Origin: Amycolatopsis alba DSM 44262
GTDB taxonomy: Bacteria; Actinomycetota; Actinomycetes; Mycobacteriales; Pseudonocardiaceae
NCBI RefSeq assembly: GCF_000384215.1
Contig: NZ_KB913032.1
Location: forward strand, 645,021 to 709,020
Reading direction: 5' to 3'
Length of the DNA stretch: 64,000 nt
Both the position numbers and the translations under genes were made by a program. The first letter of the stretch is position 1. The number at the start of each line of letters is the position of its first letter. Shown here piece after piece: positions 10,351-18,012 of this stretch. The notes beneath the pieces are model-generated. The model was given only the letters and a program-made list of their open reading frames with translations. It searched no databases and was not told the DNA's origin.

Positions 10351-10480
10351 CCCGCTCAGATGTGCAGGATGGCCCGGTCACCTACCCGGATCGTCTCGCT
10401 GCCCACGGCCGCCAGACCCGTCGACGGCGCCGAGATCCTCGCGGACCTCCTGCGCCAGTGACCGGCGTCACTTCGAAAGC

Positions 10481-10507
10481 TGTCACAACCTCCTCGGCCG
10501 GATCGTC
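10481..10507 (+). promoter_or_regulatory. ECF41-type sigma-factor promoter
   Basis: The sequence TGTCACA (10481-10487), exactly 16 bases, then CGTC (10504-10507) is a perfect copy of the promoter signature described for ECF41 sigma factors. ECF41 sigma factors typically control carboxymuconolactone decarboxylase-like, oxidoreductase or epimerase genes. The gene that follows at 10540 is of the first kind. No ECF41 sigma gene is in this window, so the regulator must lie elsewhere. Confidence 0.8.
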
Positions 10508-10539
10508 ATGTGTGCAGAAACCGACGGAGAGGAAAGATC

Positions 10540-11013
10540 ATGGAAGCGCGCTTCAACCTGTTCGAGAACGAGGTCGCCGTCAAGTTCGTCAAGCGCCTCG
10601 GCGCCGCGAGCCGCCCGATCGAGGAGTCCTCGCTGCCGCACGCGACCCAGGAGCTGGTGAAGCTGCGCGCCAGCCAGATCAACGGCTGCGGCTTCTGCAC
10701 CGACATGCACAGCAAGGACGCCGCGCACGCCGGCGAGACCTCGGTGCGGCTCAACCTGGTCGCCGCCTGGAGGGAGGCGAAGGTGTTCACCGAGGCGGAG
10801 CGCGCGGCACTGGCGCTCACCGAGGAGGGCACCCGCATCTCCGACGCGCACGGCGGCGTCAGCGAGGAGACCTGGGCCGACGTGCGCAAGCACTACAACG
10901 ACGACGAGATCGGCGCGCTGATCTCGCTGGTGGCCACGATCAACGCGTACAACCGGCTCAACGTCATCGCGGGAACCTCGGCAGGCGACTACCAGCCCGG
11001 CATGTTCGGCTGA
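10540..11013 (+). CDS. Carboxymuconolactone decarboxylase/AhpD-like protein
   Basis: A 157-residue all-helical AhpD-fold protein. The redox/active-site motif is Cys50-Gly-Phe-Cys53 with His57 (NGCGFCTDMH), as in alkylhydroperoxidase-D-like peroxidases. ATG at 10540 has GGAGAGGAAAG upstream; an in-frame start 30 bases earlier lacks one. It lies 33 bases after the ECF41-type promoter, so it is probably a member of an ECF41 regulon. That regulon's physiological role is poorly defined. It is likely a cytoplasmic oligomer with peroxidase or thiol-redox function. Confidence 0.92.
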   Translation: MEARFNLFENEVAVKFVKRLGAASRPIEESSLPHATQELVKLRASQINGCGFCTDMHSKDAAHAGETSVRLNLVAAWREAKVFTEAERAALALTEEGTRISDAHGGVSEETWADVRKHYNDDEIGALISLVATINAYNRLNVIAGTSAGDYQPGMFG

Positions 11014-11115
11014 GCCCCGCGTTCACCGACAACAGGATTGCCTCGCCGGACAACGATTCTGGACATTCCCGGTGCTAAACCTTCGGAAACCGCGATCCTT
11101 CCGGAGGTTCAGCCC

Positions 11116-11565
11116 GTGGAACTCGATGTCCGCTTCTTCCCCGTGACCGGCACCCACCAGCTCAGCAACGATCTCGTCGGACTGCGCGCGAACTTCCACT
11201 ACGGCTCGGGGAACGTGCTGGAGCAGCACTACGCGGACAAGACGACGATGATCTGGACCGGCGTGTCCGGCGACTTCACCGGCGTCCGGCAGAAGGAAAA
11301 GACGCTGCGCGTGTTCGCGGTCGGTCCCGCCCAGTATTTCGTGACCTGGTACGAAACCGGGACCGTCGCGACGGCCGCGCACGGCGAGATCTTCGACGGC
11401 GGCTACCCCATCACGGTGATGGCGGACTTCGAACGCCTCGTCGCGACGGCGGCTTACACGAATCCCCGCGAAGACGGCGGACAGTATTTCCTGGTCGACC
11501 AGGCGACCATCGAGATCCTGGACAAGCCGCACGGATGGCCTTCCTTCCCGGCCACTCGCGCCTGA
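11116..11565 (+). CDS. MoaF-like / calycin-fold hypothetical protein
   Basis: A 149-residue protein without a signal peptide. Its pattern (short beta-strands with many aromatic residues, such as MIWTGVSGDFTGV, KTLRVFAVGPAQYFVTWYE and GEIFDGGYPITVM) resembles the MoaF/phenolic-acid-decarboxylase-like calycin barrel, but I cannot name a substrate. I choose the GTG at 11116 because GGAGG lies 8 bases upstream; the frame is open back to 11038. It follows the AhpD-like gene by about 100 bases and could share its transcript. Confidence 0.7.
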   Translation: MELDVRFFPVTGTHQLSNDLVGLRANFHYGSGNVLEQHYADKTTMIWTGVSGDFTGVRQKEKTLRVFAVGPAQYFVTWYETGTVATAAHGEIFDGGYPITVMADFERLVATAAYTNPREDGGQYFLVDQATIEILDKPHGWPSFPATRA

Positions 11566-11655
11566 GGTTCCGGGCACGTTGCGACAGGCATCAACGGGCG
11601 ACCGGCCAGGTCCCTGCCGCGCTTGGTGCTGACCGGTGTCATGCAAGTGTTCGGC

Positions 11656-12912
11656 CTATGTTCTGAGGTGCATGGTGTTGCGTCTGGGTTGGCCGGTGGG
11701 GTCGAGGTAGGCGGGTGCGGTGAATTCGGGGAGTCCGTCTTGGGCGATCTGGACTTTCCATTCGCTGCGGTGGATCAGCCGGTGATGCTTCGTGCACAAG
11801 AGCACCAAATTGTCGATCTTCGTCTCACCGTGGTGCCGCCAGAAAACAATATGGTGCGCCGTACACCGTGGCACCGGCATATCGCACCCCGGAAAAGCAC
11901 AGCCACCATCACGAAGGGTCAAAGCGTACTTCTGCGCCAGGGACACGGTACGTTTCGACCGGCCGATGTCCAAAGGCTCACCCGCGGTACCCAGAACGCC
12001 AGGCCGGACACGAGCATCACAAGCCAGGATCCGGGCGTCGGTAGCGCTGATCGGCCCCACCAGATCCAGATGCGCTTCGCCGATGTCCCGGATCAGGTCC
12101 TCGTACGACATGGTGACGAGAATGTGGGTGGCTTCCCCGGCTTGACCGGGCAAGTTCCGGCTGGTGGTCTTTAGCCGCACATAGTCGGTGAAGGCGTCGC
12201 CGTAGCGTTCGTCATGGGTACGGGAGTCACGGATTCCGTCGATGGCTTTGTGGGGTTTGGCCATGGGGTCGAGGTCGGACTTCAACCGGGCATACGTTTC
12301 CAGGTCGAGGGTGCCCTTCAGGCCGAGGGTGCCGTCACGGTGCTTGACGAACCGCAGTTCCGGACGACCATCTTTGGGGTCCTCGTTGCGGGACTCTTTC
12401 CCATCGGGATCGAGCTCGTCCAGCAGCCGCCGCCCGGCCTGCGCGATCGCCCGCGGCCCAGCGTGGCGAGCGAGATCCACGAGGATCTTCTCCCCGCCCC
12501 GCACGTCCTCTTCCGGGATGATGGAAGGGATCCGGGCGAGGGTCTTGATGATCGCATCGATCTGCGAACCCCCGATCGCGCCCTCCGCGGAAGCAGCAGC
12601 AGTCAACGGCGCCAAAGGCGGAGCAGGATCACCGCCGATAGAAGGGCCGGGATGCAGAGCCAGGACCCGGTCGGCCCGATCGTCGGCTTCCTTCGCGGTG
12701 ACACGGAAATCCTCATAGATCATCGACGCCAGCGTCGAATGACCCGAGCAGCCACGAACCCCACGGATGTTGATCTCCGCCAAGATCGCGTTCTGCTCCG
12801 CGTCCAGCTGCCGCTTGAGGACTTCGAGTTCCTGCTTGCGGGCATGCAGCACCGCCGTGTCGGCACGCCACCACTCGGTGGATGTCGTCGGGGATGCGCT
12901 GTCGCTGGCCAC
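11656..12912 (-). CDS. DUF222/HNH endonuclease domain protein (13E12-repeat type)
   Basis: A 418-residue protein with a DUF222 region (about residues 30-310) and a C-terminal HNH nuclease motif: CAFPGCDMPVPRCTAHH, then a spacer, then LVLLCTKHHRLIH (about residues 340-385). The Cys pairs bind structural metal and the His residues form the nuclease site. Such proteins occur in many near-identical copies in Actinobacteria and are thought to be mobile or selfish. The GTG start lies 7 bases after a TACTAT -10-like box (12920-12925 on minus), so the transcript may be leaderless. No inverted repeats or target duplication were recognised around it. Confidence 0.9.
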   Translation of the reverse strand: MASDSASPTTSTEWWRADTAVLHARKQELEVLKRQLDAEQNAILAEINIRGVRGCSGHSTLASMIYEDFRVTAKEADDRADRVLALHPGPSIGGDPAPPLAPLTAAASAEGAIGGSQIDAIIKTLARIPSIIPEEDVRGGEKILVDLARHAGPRAIAQAGRRLLDELDPDGKESRNEDPKDGRPELRFVKHRDGTLGLKGTLDLETYARLKSDLDPMAKPHKAIDGIRDSRTHDERYGDAFTDYVRLKTTSRNLPGQAGEATHILVTMSYEDLIRDIGEAHLDLVGPISATDARILACDARVRPGVLGTAGEPLDIGRSKRTVSLAQKYALTLRDGGCAFPGCDMPVPRCTAHHIVFWRHHGETKIDNLVLLCTKHHRLIHRSEWKVQIAQDGLPEFTAPAYLDPTGQPRRNTMHLRT

Positions 12913-13050
12913 AAGATCAATAGTACACCGATTCGAACACCTGTGCTATCAACCGAATGGATAGGTGACTCCAACCGAAGGAAAGAGGCGCGAGCGATAA
13001 AGGTGGCTATTGCGGAGAAGGTCAAAGGTGCCGTATTCGGGCGATCTCGC

Positions 13051-13100
13051 GTGATCAGACGGCGATCACTCGTGATCAGGGACGGAACTCGAGTGATCAG
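13051..13100. repeat. Three GTGATCAG words at 21-base spacing
   Basis: GTGATCAG begins at 13051, 13072 and 13093, so the copies are exactly two helical turns apart, with a reversed half copy (CGATCAC) between the first two. The array lies in the 372-base gap between the HNH gene and the plus-strand permease. It could be an operator array or a decayed repeat. The rest of this gap shows nothing I can name. Confidence 0.5.
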
Positions 13101-13284
13101 CCGACGTTCACCGGAGTCTCACGACGCTTTCGTCCCAAGAGAGCCAGCGCCGCTCACGAGGCCCAGCAGCAGGGGCCGGACCGAAAGACTAGGCGCGGGC
13201 GAACAAGCGCCGAGCGCGCAGAGCCAAAGCCCACACCCTCGGCCGCTCCCATACTGGCTTTCCAGCCGAGATGAGGAGCACCGC

Positions 13285-14730
13285 ATGAGCCGAGACGACA
13301 CGTCGCTCGCCAAGAATGTCCTGGGCGTGCCAGGAATCGTGTTCCTCGTGCTCGCCGCTGTCGCGCCACTGACCGGAATGATCGTCATCGCGGCCATCGG
13401 CATCGCGGTCGGGAACGGCGGCGGCATGGTCGCGGCGTTCCTGCTGGCCACGGTCGTACTGCTGCTGTTCGCGGTCGGCTACGCGCAGATGTCGCGGGTG
13501 CTCACCAGCGCGGGCGGCTTCTACGCCTTTGTGGTCAAGGGGCTGGGCCGGACTCCTGGGCTCGTCGCCGGGTTCGTCGCGATGCTCGGCTACAACTGTT
13601 TCGTGGCGGGCGCGATCGGCACGAGCGGCTTCTTCACCTCCACGGCGATCGACGACGTCTTCGGGCTCAAACTCGATTGGCTCTTCTGGAGCGCGCTTTC
13701 GGTCGTGCTGGTCCTCCTGCTCAGCCGTCGCGGCATCGCGGTCAGCGCGAAAATACTGGGAGCCTCGCTGATCCTCGAGGTGTCGATCCTGCTGATCATG
13801 GACTTCAGCGTGCTGTTCCGGCACGGTTTCTCGTTCGCGGCGTTCAGCCCGTCCGTCATGTTCCAGGGTGCGAGCGGCCTGGCGTTGTTGTTCGCCGCCA
13901 ACGCTTTCATCGGGTTCGAGGCGACGGCCTTGTTCGGCGAGGAGGCCAAGGATCCCAAGCGGACGATCCCGCGGGCGACCTACATCGCCATCGGGTTCAT
14001 CGGGGTGTTCGCCGCGTTCACGACCTGGGCGGTGGTCAGCGCGATCGGTGCCGAGCAGGCGCAGGACGTGGCCGCGGCGCATCTGTCGAGCGGGGATCTC
14101 GTGCTCTCGGTCGCTCAGGAGTACCTCGGCGGCCCGCTGACCAAGGTGATGTTGCTGCTTCTGGTGGTCAGCCTGTTCGCGGCCCTGCTGGCGCTGCACA
14201 ATTCGGCGACCCGGTACCTGTACGCGCTGGGCAGGGTCGGCGTGCTGCCGCGCCTGCTGGGCAAGACCGATCGGCGCAACGGCGCACCGCGTTACGCCTC
14301 GATCGTCCAGCTGGCCTTCGGTTCGTTGGTGGCGCTGGCTTTCCGGCTCTCCGGGCTCGACCCGGTCGCCGACCTCACCGCGAGCATGACCGGCTTCGGC
14401 ACCCTGGGCATCCTCACCCTGCAGCTGTTCGCGGCGGTGGCGATCCTGGTGTACTTCCGCCGGACACGGGACCGCCGGGTCGTGAAGACGCTGATCGCCC
14501 CCGGACTGGGCGCGGTGGGGCTCGGGCTCATCGTGACGCTGGCGATCCTCAACTTCCCGACGCTCGCCGGGTCGAGCAACGGCGTCGTCCCGCTGCTGCC
14601 GTGGTTGCTGCTGATCGTCGCGCTGGCCGGGCTCGCGCTCGCCGGCTGGCTGCGCCGGTTCCGCCCCGCGGTGTACGCGGCGCTGGAGTCCGACCTGGAA
14701 CGCGAACCGTCAGACGTTGTTGGTCAGTGA
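13285..14730 (+). CDS. APC-superfamily amino-acid/amine permease
   Basis: A 481-residue integral membrane protein with about 12 predicted helices. The unwound first helix is seen in LGVPGIVFLVLAAVAPLTG and the conserved FIGFEATALFGEEAKDPKRT lies near residues 210-230; both are typical of the amino-acid/polyamine/organocation family. ATG 13285 has GAGGAG 6 bases upstream; the upstream open frame is noncoding. Its 3' end overlaps the convergent GntR gene by 21 bases. The substrate is not evident. Confidence 0.9.
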   Translation: MSRDDTSLAKNVLGVPGIVFLVLAAVAPLTGMIVIAAIGIAVGNGGGMVAAFLLATVVLLLFAVGYAQMSRVLTSAGGFYAFVVKGLGRTPGLVAGFVAMLGYNCFVAGAIGTSGFFTSTAIDDVFGLKLDWLFWSALSVVLVLLLSRRGIAVSAKILGASLILEVSILLIMDFSVLFRHGFSFAAFSPSVMFQGASGLALLFAANAFIGFEATALFGEEAKDPKRTIPRATYIAIGFIGVFAAFTTWAVVSAIGAEQAQDVAAAHLSSGDLVLSVAQEYLGGPLTKVMLLLLVVSLFAALLALHNSATRYLYALGRVGVLPRLLGKTDRRNGAPRYASIVQLAFGSLVALAFRLSGLDPVADLTASMTGFGTLGILTLQLFAAVAILVYFRRTRDRRVVKTLIAPGLGAVGLGLIVTLAILNFPTLAGSSNGVVPLLPWLLLIVALAGLALAGWLRRFRPAVYAALESDLEREPSDVVGQ

Positions 14731-15459
14731 GAGATTGAAGGAGTAGCGCGAGGCCCGGTACACGTGCCATCCGTGTTCCACGACCCTGCCGGATTCGTCG
14801 TAGGTGGTGCGCCGCATGGTGAGCAGCGCCGCTCCCGGCTTCTCGTCCAGCAGTTCGGCGTCCTCCTCGGTCGCCTGGCGGGCGCCGACGTTCTGCTGAG
14901 CGGCGTGCAACCGGACACCCGCCGAACGCAGTAACTGGTAGAGACCCTTGTCCCGCAGCTCGTCGTCGGCCGGGTCGATGATGCCGTCCGGCAGGTAGTT
15001 GTTCATGATCGCCAGCGGTTCGCCGCCGGTCGAACGCACCCGCTTCAGCCGCCGGACGCGAGCCAGGCCCGGCGTCTCGAGGTGCTCGATCGCCTCGTCG
15101 CCCGCGGGCTCGACCCGGTTGATCAGCACGACGGACTCCGGCTTGTCCCCGATTTCGCTGAGATCGTCGAATAGGCTGCTCAACCGCAGCGGCCGGGCGA
15201 CCTTCGTGCGGACGACCTGGGTGCCGACACCGCGTTTGCGGACGAGCAGCCCCTGATTGACCAGCGATTGGATCGCCTGGCGGATGGTCGGCCGGGACAG
15301 GTGCAGCCGCGCGGCCAGATCCAGTTCGTTGTCCAGCCTGGCGCCGTTCGGCAGCCTGCCGTCTTCGATCGCGGCGCCGAGTTGCCGGGCGACCTGGGAG
15401 TACAGCGGCTCAGGGCCGTTCGGATCCACCACGATCTCACCGGGCACCCAGGGTTTCAT
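14710..15459 (-). CDS. GntR/HutC-family transcriptional regulator
   Basis: A 249-residue regulator with an N-terminal winged helix (about 10-80; ARLHLSRPTIRQAIQSLVNQ) and a UTRA ligand-binding domain of the HutC type (about 95-240). It is divergent from the aldolase/MmsA operon, with the shared 110-base region containing paired TATGTC words. It probably represses that operon, and possibly itself, in response to a sugar or inositol-pathway intermediate. This arrangement resembles IolR next to inositol genes in corynebacteria, but orthology is not established. Confidence 0.88.
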   Translation of the reverse strand: MKPWVPGEIVVDPNGPEPLYSQVARQLGAAIEDGRLPNGARLDNELDLAARLHLSRPTIRQAIQSLVNQGLLVRKRGVGTQVVRTKVARPLRLSSLFDDLSEIGDKPESVVLINRVEPAGDEAIEHLETPGLARVRRLKRVRSTGGEPLAIMNNYLPDGIIDPADDELRDKGLYQLLRSAGVRLHAAQQNVGARQATEEDAELLDEKPGAALLTMRRTTYDESGRVVEHGWHVYRASRYSFNLSLTNNV

Positions 15460-15493
15460 GCGCGGAGCCTATCGTGGCCCGCCACTATGACCT

Positions 15494-15512
15494 TATGTCC
15501 ATATGTCTTGAC
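15494..15512. promoter_or_regulatory. Candidate GntR operator over a -35 element
   Basis: TATGTC occurs at 15494-15499 and again at 15502-15507, two bases apart, and runs into TTGACA (15508-15513), a good -35 for the plus-strand aldolase operon. A CTATGACC copy lies just upstream. The spacing fits a repressor site for the GntR protein encoded divergently. Confidence 0.4.
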
Positions 15513-15569
15513 AAAGTCTTCCGGCTCTTGCGATGGTCGGGGCATCACGCGAGCCGGAAGGAACAAAGG

Positions 15570-16439
15570 GTGTCCGAAACAGTACGCCGGGTAGTCGCCG
15601 CGCGGGTGCGTGACCCGGAGGCCATCGCGGTGGCCGCGGCCACCCGTGTCCGGGCGAAATCGCCGTTCAACGACAAGGGCCGCACGATGATCATCGCCGC
15701 GGACCATCCGGCGCGCGGCGCGAACAGCGTCGGCTCCGATCCCCTCGCGATGGCCGACCGCGGCGAACTGCTGGACCGCCTCGGCCTGGCGCTGGAGCGG
15801 CCAGGGGTCACCGGTGTGCTGGCGACGCCGGACATCATCGACGATCTGCTGCTCCTCGGCGCCCTCGAAGGCAAGACCGTCATCGGCTCGATGAACCGTA
15901 CCGGGCTCGCGGGGTCGAGTTTCGAGATCGACGACCGTTTCGCCTGCTACGACGCCGAAACGATCGAGCGGATGCGCTTCGACGGCGGTAAGACGCTCAC
16001 CAGGATCTGCCTGACCGACCCGGCGACACCGAGCGTCCTCGAGAACACCGCGAACGCGATCAACGGCCTCGCCGACCGGAAACTGATCGCGATGGTCGAG
16101 CCGTTCGTCGCGGACTGGGTCGACGGCCGCCTGCGCAACGACCTCTCCCCCGAGGCCGTGATCCGTTCCATCACCATCGCCTCCGCTCTCGGCCGGTCGT
16201 CGGCCTACACCTGGCTGAAACTCCCGGTGGTGAAGGACATGGAGCGCGTGCTGGCCGCTTCGACGTTGCCCGCCGTCCTGCTGGGCGGCGAGGTCAAGGA
16301 CCCCGACGCCGCGTTCGCCGCCTGGCAGCGCGCGCTCGCGCTGCCGACCGTGCAGGGCCTCGTGGTCGGCCGCTCCCTGCTCTACCCGCGCGACGGCGAC
16401 GTCGCCAAGGCTGTCGACACAGCCGTCGGATTGCTGTGA
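15570..16439 (+). CDS. Cgl0159-like (beta/alpha)8 aldolase, inositol-type pathway
   Basis: A 289-residue TIM-barrel protein of the family typified by Corynebacterium Cgl0159, found in inositol gene clusters. KGRTMIIAADHPARG near residues 30-45 and a Lys in YTWLKLPVVKDM fit a class I (Schiff-base) aldolase. The expected substrate in that context is 2-deoxy-5-keto-gluconate-6-phosphate, giving DHAP and malonate semialdehyde. GTG at 15570 has GGAAGG 8 bases upstream. The next gene, mmsA, would consume the semialdehyde. The kinase and dehydratase genes of the pathway are absent here. Confidence 0.75.
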   Translation: MSETVRRVVAARVRDPEAIAVAAATRVRAKSPFNDKGRTMIIAADHPARGANSVGSDPLAMADRGELLDRLGLALERPGVTGVLATPDIIDDLLLLGALEGKTVIGSMNRTGLAGSSFEIDDRFACYDAETIERMRFDGGKTLTRICLTDPATPSVLENTANAINGLADRKLIAMVEPFVADWVDGRLRNDLSPEAVIRSITIASALGRSSAYTWLKLPVVKDMERVLAASTLPAVLLGGEVKDPDAAFAAWQRALALPTVQGLVVGRSLLYPRDGDVAKAVDTAVGLL

Positions 16440-16459
16440 ACACCCGTGGAGGACAACGC

Positions 16460-17956
16460 GTGAAGACCATCGAGCACTGGATCAACGGCGCCGCGACCAC
16501 GGCGGGCTCCACCCGCACAGCTCCCGTGTACGACCCGGCCGCCGGGCGGGCCCGTGCGGAGGTGCTGCTCGCGGAGCCGTCCGATGTGGACACTGCGGTG
16601 GCCGCCGCGGGCAAGGCTTTCGAGTCGTGGGGCGATTCGTCGTTGTCGCAGCGGACCAGGGTGATGTTCGCCTTCCGCGAGTTGCTGGTGAAACACGAGG
16701 ACGAACTCGCGCGGATCATCTCCGCCGAACACGGCAAGGTGATCGACGACGCGCGCGGCGAGATCGTCCGCGGCCGCGAGATCGTCGAGTACGCCTGCGG
16801 CATCGCCGACGCGCTGAAGGGCGGCTTCTCCGACCAGGTCTCGCGGGACGTGGACGTGCACGATTTCCGGCAGCCGCTCGGGGTCGTCGCCGGGATCACG
16901 CCGTTCAACTTCCCGATCATGGTCCCGCTGTGGATGCACCCGATCGCCATCGCGACCGGCAACACGTTCGTGCTCAAACCCAGCGAGCGGGTCCCGTCCG
17001 CGTCCCGGCTGGTCGCCGAACTGTACGCGGAGGCGGGTCTTCCCGATGGCGTGTTCACCGTGGTCAACGGGGACAAGGTCGCGGTCGACGCGATCCTGGC
17101 GCATCCCGGCATCGCCGCCGTGTCGTTCGTCGGGTCGACCCCGATCGCGCGGTACGTCCACGAGCGCGCGACGGCGACCGGCAAACGCGTGCAGGCGCTG
17201 GGCGGGGCCAAGAACCACGCCGTCGTCCTGCCCGACGCCGATCTCGAATACGCCGCGAACCATCTCACGGCGGCCGCGTTCGGTTCCGCCGGGCAGCGCT
17301 GCATGGCGATCTCCATCGGCGTCGCCGTCGGTTCGGCGGGCGACGGGCTCGTCGAGATCCTCAAGCGCAAGGCGGCCGGGATCAAGGTCGGCCCCGGCGC
17401 CGACGCCGGCAACGACATGGGTCCCGTCGTCACCGAAGCCGCCCGGCAGCGGGTGATCGACTCCGTCACCCTCGGCACGGAGCAGGGCGCGACCCTGGTG
17501 GTCGACGGCCGGGAGCTGCGCGTCGCCGGTCACGAGGACGGGTTCTTCGTCGGACCGTCCCTTTTGGACAACGTGACCGCCGAGATGTCCGCGTACCGCG
17601 ACGAGATCTTCGGGCCGGTGCTCGGGATCGTGCGGGTGTCCACACTGGACGAGGCGATCGCGCTGATCAACGCGAACCCCTACGGCAACGGGACAGCCGT
17701 CTTCACCGGCAGTGGTGAGGCGGCGCGGCGGTTCCAGCGGGAGGTGAAGGTCGGGATGATCGGGGTGAACGTGCCCATCCCGGTGCCGATGTCGTACTAC
17801 TCCTTCGGCGGCTGGAAGGACTCCCTCATCGGTGACAGTCCGATCCACGGTCCGGCGGGCGTCCGGTTCTACACGCGGGCGAAAGTCGTCACGACGCGGT
17901 GGCCGCACAGTGCGGGCCCCGGAGCCTCCGGTTTCAACTTCCCCACTTCGAGCTGA
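16460..17956 (+). CDS. mmsA: Methylmalonate-semialdehyde dehydrogenase (CoA-acylating)
   Basis: A 498-residue aldehyde dehydrogenase of the MmsA/IolA type, which oxidises malonate or methylmalonate semialdehyde to acetyl- or propionyl-CoA with NAD. The catalytic Cys is in GSAGQRCMAIS, the NAD fold has SFVGSTPIARYV, and the early ITPFNFPIMVPLWM segment is typical of the family. GTG at 16460 has GGAGGA 6 bases upstream and lies 20 bases after the aldolase stop, so it forms a two-gene operon. A very strong hairpin follows the stop. It may serve inositol or valine breakdown. Confidence 0.93.
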   Translation: MKTIEHWINGAATTAGSTRTAPVYDPAAGRARAEVLLAEPSDVDTAVAAAGKAFESWGDSSLSQRTRVMFAFRELLVKHEDELARIISAEHGKVIDDARGEIVRGREIVEYACGIADALKGGFSDQVSRDVDVHDFRQPLGVVAGITPFNFPIMVPLWMHPIAIATGNTFVLKPSERVPSASRLVAELYAEAGLPDGVFTVVNGDKVAVDAILAHPGIAAVSFVGSTPIARYVHERATATGKRVQALGGAKNHAVVLPDADLEYAANHLTAAAFGSAGQRCMAISIGVAVGSAGDGLVEILKRKAAGIKVGPGADAGNDMGPVVTEAARQRVIDSVTLGTEQGATLVVDGRELRVAGHEDGFFVGPSLLDNVTAEMSAYRDEIFGPVLGIVRVSTLDEAIALINANPYGNGTAVFTGSGEAARRFQREVKVGMIGVNVPIPVPMSYYSFGGWKDSLIGDSPIHGPAGVRFYTRAKVVTTRWPHSAGPGASGFNFPTSS

Positions 17957-17960
17957 CCCA

Positions 17961-18007
17961 CGCATTTCGTCCTCTGAACGCGTGTCGCGTTCAGAGGACG
18001 AAATGCG
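17961..18007. terminator. Perfect 22-bp hairpin between convergent genes
   Basis: Arms 17961-17982 and 17986-18007 are fully complementary around a three-base loop. It sits between the convergent mmsA (ends 17956) and APC permease (ends 18013) genes, so it can end both transcripts. Confidence 0.85.
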
Positions 18008-18012
18008 GGAAG

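Noticed and set aside
10372..10461. 30-codon plus-strand frame (MARSPTRIVS...) before the ECF41 promoter
   Set aside because: No clear ribosome-binding site, no recognisable family, and it lies between two promoter regions; could be a remnant.
11656..12912. Complete insertion sequence around the HNH protein
   Set aside because: No terminal inverted repeats or target duplication found near the ends; DUF222/HNH genes occur as stand-alone repeats.
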